Part shown: positions 61,869 through 64,000 of the stretch, in pieces
How the letters are laid out: every line of letters begins with the position of its first letter
Numbering within the stretch: the first letter of the stretch is position 1
Assembly: GCA_935421135.1 (NCBI GenBank)
Contig: OW285196.1
Span: 13,203,001-13,267,000 of the forward strand
From: Bugulina stolonifera
Taxonomy: Eukaryota > Bryozoa > Gymnolaemata > Cheilostomatida > Bugulidae
Direction: 5' to 3'
DNA length: 64,000 bases
Made by a program: the position numbers and the translations under genes
The notes under the pieces: model-generated
What the model was told of the DNA's origin: nothing
Seen by the model: only the letters and a program-made list of their open reading frames with translations
Database searches by the model: none

Positions 61869-62207
61869 TAAAACTGACATGTTCAATACAAAAATAATAT
61901 TTTTAATAAAAATATAAGCATAGTTTTAGATTTTTTACATTGAATTGGATCCAGAAAGTTAATTAACAGAAGAAGCGTACTATTCTACAATACAGGAATA
62001 TCAAGTGGGAGAGTCAGAGTTGTTCATTGTACACTAGATGTGTACTGCACAGAAACAAAACTAAGAGAGATTGGATTGCTACTTTAATATGAGATCAAAC
62101 AGAATTACTTAAAAAGTGTGTTCCAAGTAATAAAAATATCAAACTAATGGACTGATCCTTGCTGAGCTGTTCAATGTGATGACCATAATTGCTGTATATT
62201 ACACCTC
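61869..62207. other. Convergent spacer between TRMT12 and ACP7
   Basis: About 340 bases of AT-rich sequence between the two polyadenylation signals; nothing else seen. Confidence 0.6.
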
Positions 62208-62213
62208 TTTATT
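62208..62213 (-). terminator. Polyadenylation signal for the ACP7-like gene
   Basis: AATAAA on the minus strand, about 32 bases after the stop codon at 62245. Confidence 0.6.
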
Positions 62214-62244
62214 TCAGTTAATGCTACAGATAACACCTATTCAG

Positions 62245-63904
62245 TCAGTGCTCTCTATTACACCTGTGTTCCACTACTTTACCATTTCTTATACCATGGT
62301 GCTCTTGTATTAAAGTAAAGGAGTCAAGTGGCTGATCAGTGATAGACATAACTTGTTCCCATTCCAAGTGTGTAGAGTTTAGAATATGTAACCTTCCATA
62401 TCCATTTAACCCTGGTAACCATGATCTGCAAATATAGTATACAGTATAGTAGTAACTGTAATACATTAATCCTATTACAAATGATATTAGATAGTTTTAT
62501 AATCATGATATCAAAATTATAATTTATGGAGTTGGCTTCTCTTTTACACTATAATATGTTAGACAGACAACTCCAAAAATACATGATGACCTTCTACAAA
62601 GTTAGAGTTCACTCTTTGAAAATATAGTCTTTCCTAGACATGTAATAAGAAGTTGAGGCAATGGAGTTGGCATGGTAAAGAGTTTACAAAGCTTCTTTTA
62701 GTCGTACAGTAGAGTGCATAAGTCACAAACATTATACTAGTGCATCTTTTGGACACTAGTGTTACATCTGACAAACCCACATATAGCTATCTGGTATAAC
62801 CCACCTTTTAGCTGACCAATGGTGTGGTTCCCCTAGTATTACATCAGCGCAGAGCATCTCCCGTTCGTTACAGCCTGCAGACCCAGCTATTACATGCACA
62901 GGGGCGTGGGGGTTTCTATACCCGCAATCAGTCTGGATACCTAAATGAGGTTCACAGTCTAATGTGCAAGTAGATTCATAGCAACACAACATTTAGGTGA
63001 GCAAAGAAAATTAATAATAGAATATGTATAATAAGCCTTTACAATAATGTTGGATTGCAAAATTATGGCCAAAAATGGTAGGAGAAGATGGTAATGAACT
63101 TGTACAATCTTACAGAGTACGATAATGGGTATGTACCGATATATAGAGGGTACATAGGGGATATATGATAGGAGTACATACCGTTATATAGACGGTATAT
63201 AGAGGGTATACAGAGGATACATAGAGGGTATATGATAGTAGTACATACCGTCATATAAAGGGTATAATCTCTCATAAGAATGTTCATGAGCTTCTATGAT
63301 TAGATCCACTCCTTGCTTATGAAACAGTCTCTCTAGATTGTACGGCTCTTGACGCAACAGAGATTTCTAAGGTAAACCATAAGAATATTGCAGATACACA
63401 TAAATAATGATCTGGACACACTACTATAAACAATCAGTCAAACTACTATAATATGAGCTCTCAGACGATTAGAGTTGGCGTTGTCATTTGTGAAACCCAT
63501 CCATGAACGGCAGCGATAGGATATAAATATCATAATGTTCACACATTCCCTACAGTATGTACAGTGTATATGTATGACACATGTCACAGTATGCTGTCCA
63601 AGATCATGCTACTAGCTATTTGGAACAAAGGTTATCTTCTCTCGAAAGTATCAGTTGCAAAGAGAAGATAACTCATATGTACACTACACGACTGGGCCAA
63701 AGTAGCGTACAGTGATCAATGTATGCGAATGATTGAATTGTCAACGCTTGGCACTCAAGGTTGAACTTCAAAGTGCTATTCAGAACCAAATAGAAAGACC
63801 TGCACCTTCTACTTACATCTTTGGTGCAATCATCTCTGTTGTAGTTTGAGCAGTACATTGGACGATGTCCAAATACAATAATCCAAGGTCTCTCATCTCT
63901 ATTT
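62245..63904 (-). CDS. ACP7: Acid phosphatase type 7-like (purple acid phosphatase), C-terminal part
   Basis: Secreted or lysosomal binuclear metallophosphatase of the iron/zinc purple acid phosphatase family. Exons in transcript order: 63904-63817, 63366-63249, 62958-62805, 62425-62245, giving about 180 C-terminal residues in one phase; the N-terminal half lies beyond the right edge. Metal and active-site signatures present are GHRPMYCS (the GHRP motif) and EAHEHSYERLYPLY (the G/A-H-x-H-x-YER motif whose histidines bind metal). APVHVIAGSAGCNERE and YGRLHILNSTHLEWEQV are typical of the ACP7 C-terminal segment. It opens in mid-frame at 63904 with an acceptor, so at least one more exon is upstream. 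It ends convergent to TRMT12. The donor of exon 63366-63249 is tandemly copied in the next intron. Confidence 0.92.
63127..63262. repeat. Tandem duplication of an ACP7 exon donor, about 3 units
   Basis: GTACATACCG occurs at 63241 (true border, exon end 63249) and again at 63174, with a decayed third copy near 63130; the first period is 67 bases. On the minus strand the real border reads TATATGACG then GTATGTACTACT, and the copy reads TATATAACG then GTATGTACTCCT, so coding end and donor are both repeated. Confidence 0.75.
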
Positions 63905-64000
63905 CTACAAGATGAGGTAAACTACTAATGAACTACAGATTATACATAAGGTTATCTACATGTAAGTATGAGTAAGGTAAGTGTCATATTAACTTCACTT
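63905..64000. other. ACP7 intron running off the window
   Basis: The intron preceding the 63904-63817 exon; nothing else seen. Confidence 0.5.

Overview
This is a 64 kb piece of an AT-rich animal nuclear genome, densely interrupted by introns. Every recognisable gene is split into short exons with GT..AG borders, and intergenic DNA and introns are full of minisatellites, hairpins and non-autonomous transposons. The gene set (an F-BAR/double-SH3 protein, mitochondrial uS17m, UCH-L3, TRMT12/TYW2, ACP7) points to a metazoan. Short genes, short introns and simple gene spacing suggest an early-branching invertebrate, possibly a sponge, but the species cannot be named from the sequence. I rebuilt gene models by hand from splice sites, reading-frame phase and remembered family sequences, so exon edges are predictions.

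Layout: (1) 1-2.4 kb, a trinucleotide repeat and unassigned DNA. (2) 2.4-16.4 kb, minus strand, an FCHSD/Nervous-wreck gene of 16 firm exons plus one candidate last exon. (3) 16.4-19.4 kb, a divergent intergenic stretch with an AT-rich block, a 47 bp palindrome and a hAT-like MITE with an 8 bp target duplication. (4) 19.4-23.1 kb, MRPS17 (+) and UCHL3 (-), tail to tail with overlapping polyadenylation signals. (5) 22.5-24.6 kb, a tRNA-like SINE and a 5'-truncated LINE whose reverse-transcriptase remnant is still open. (6) 25.4-58.0 kb, minus strand, three tandem copies (A, B, C) of a 14-exon multi-pass membrane protein of the TMEM104-like/amino-acid-transporter type. A and C are complete and in frame (522 and 519 residues). 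B keeps exon 1 and exons 4-14 but lacks exons 2-3, and a 6.2 kb, 28 bp satellite lies between. (7) 59.0-61.7 kb, TRMT12 (+), head to head with copy C. (8) 62.2 kb to the right edge, minus strand, the C-terminal half of an ACP7-type purple acid phosphatase, which continues beyond the window.

The genes are unrelated housekeeping genes, not an operon or pathway. The most unusual signal is structural. At seven exon/intron borders in four genes (FCHSD exons 1, 4, 8 and 9; TMEM104-like B exon 1; TMEM104-like C exon 11; an ACP7 exon) a tandem array begins exactly at the 5' splice site. In six of these the repeated unit contains the end of the exon and/or the GT donor itself, so the intron carries a ladder of 2 to about 20 decoy donors. 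The seventh is the start of the 6.2 kb satellite. I treat this as the main finding.
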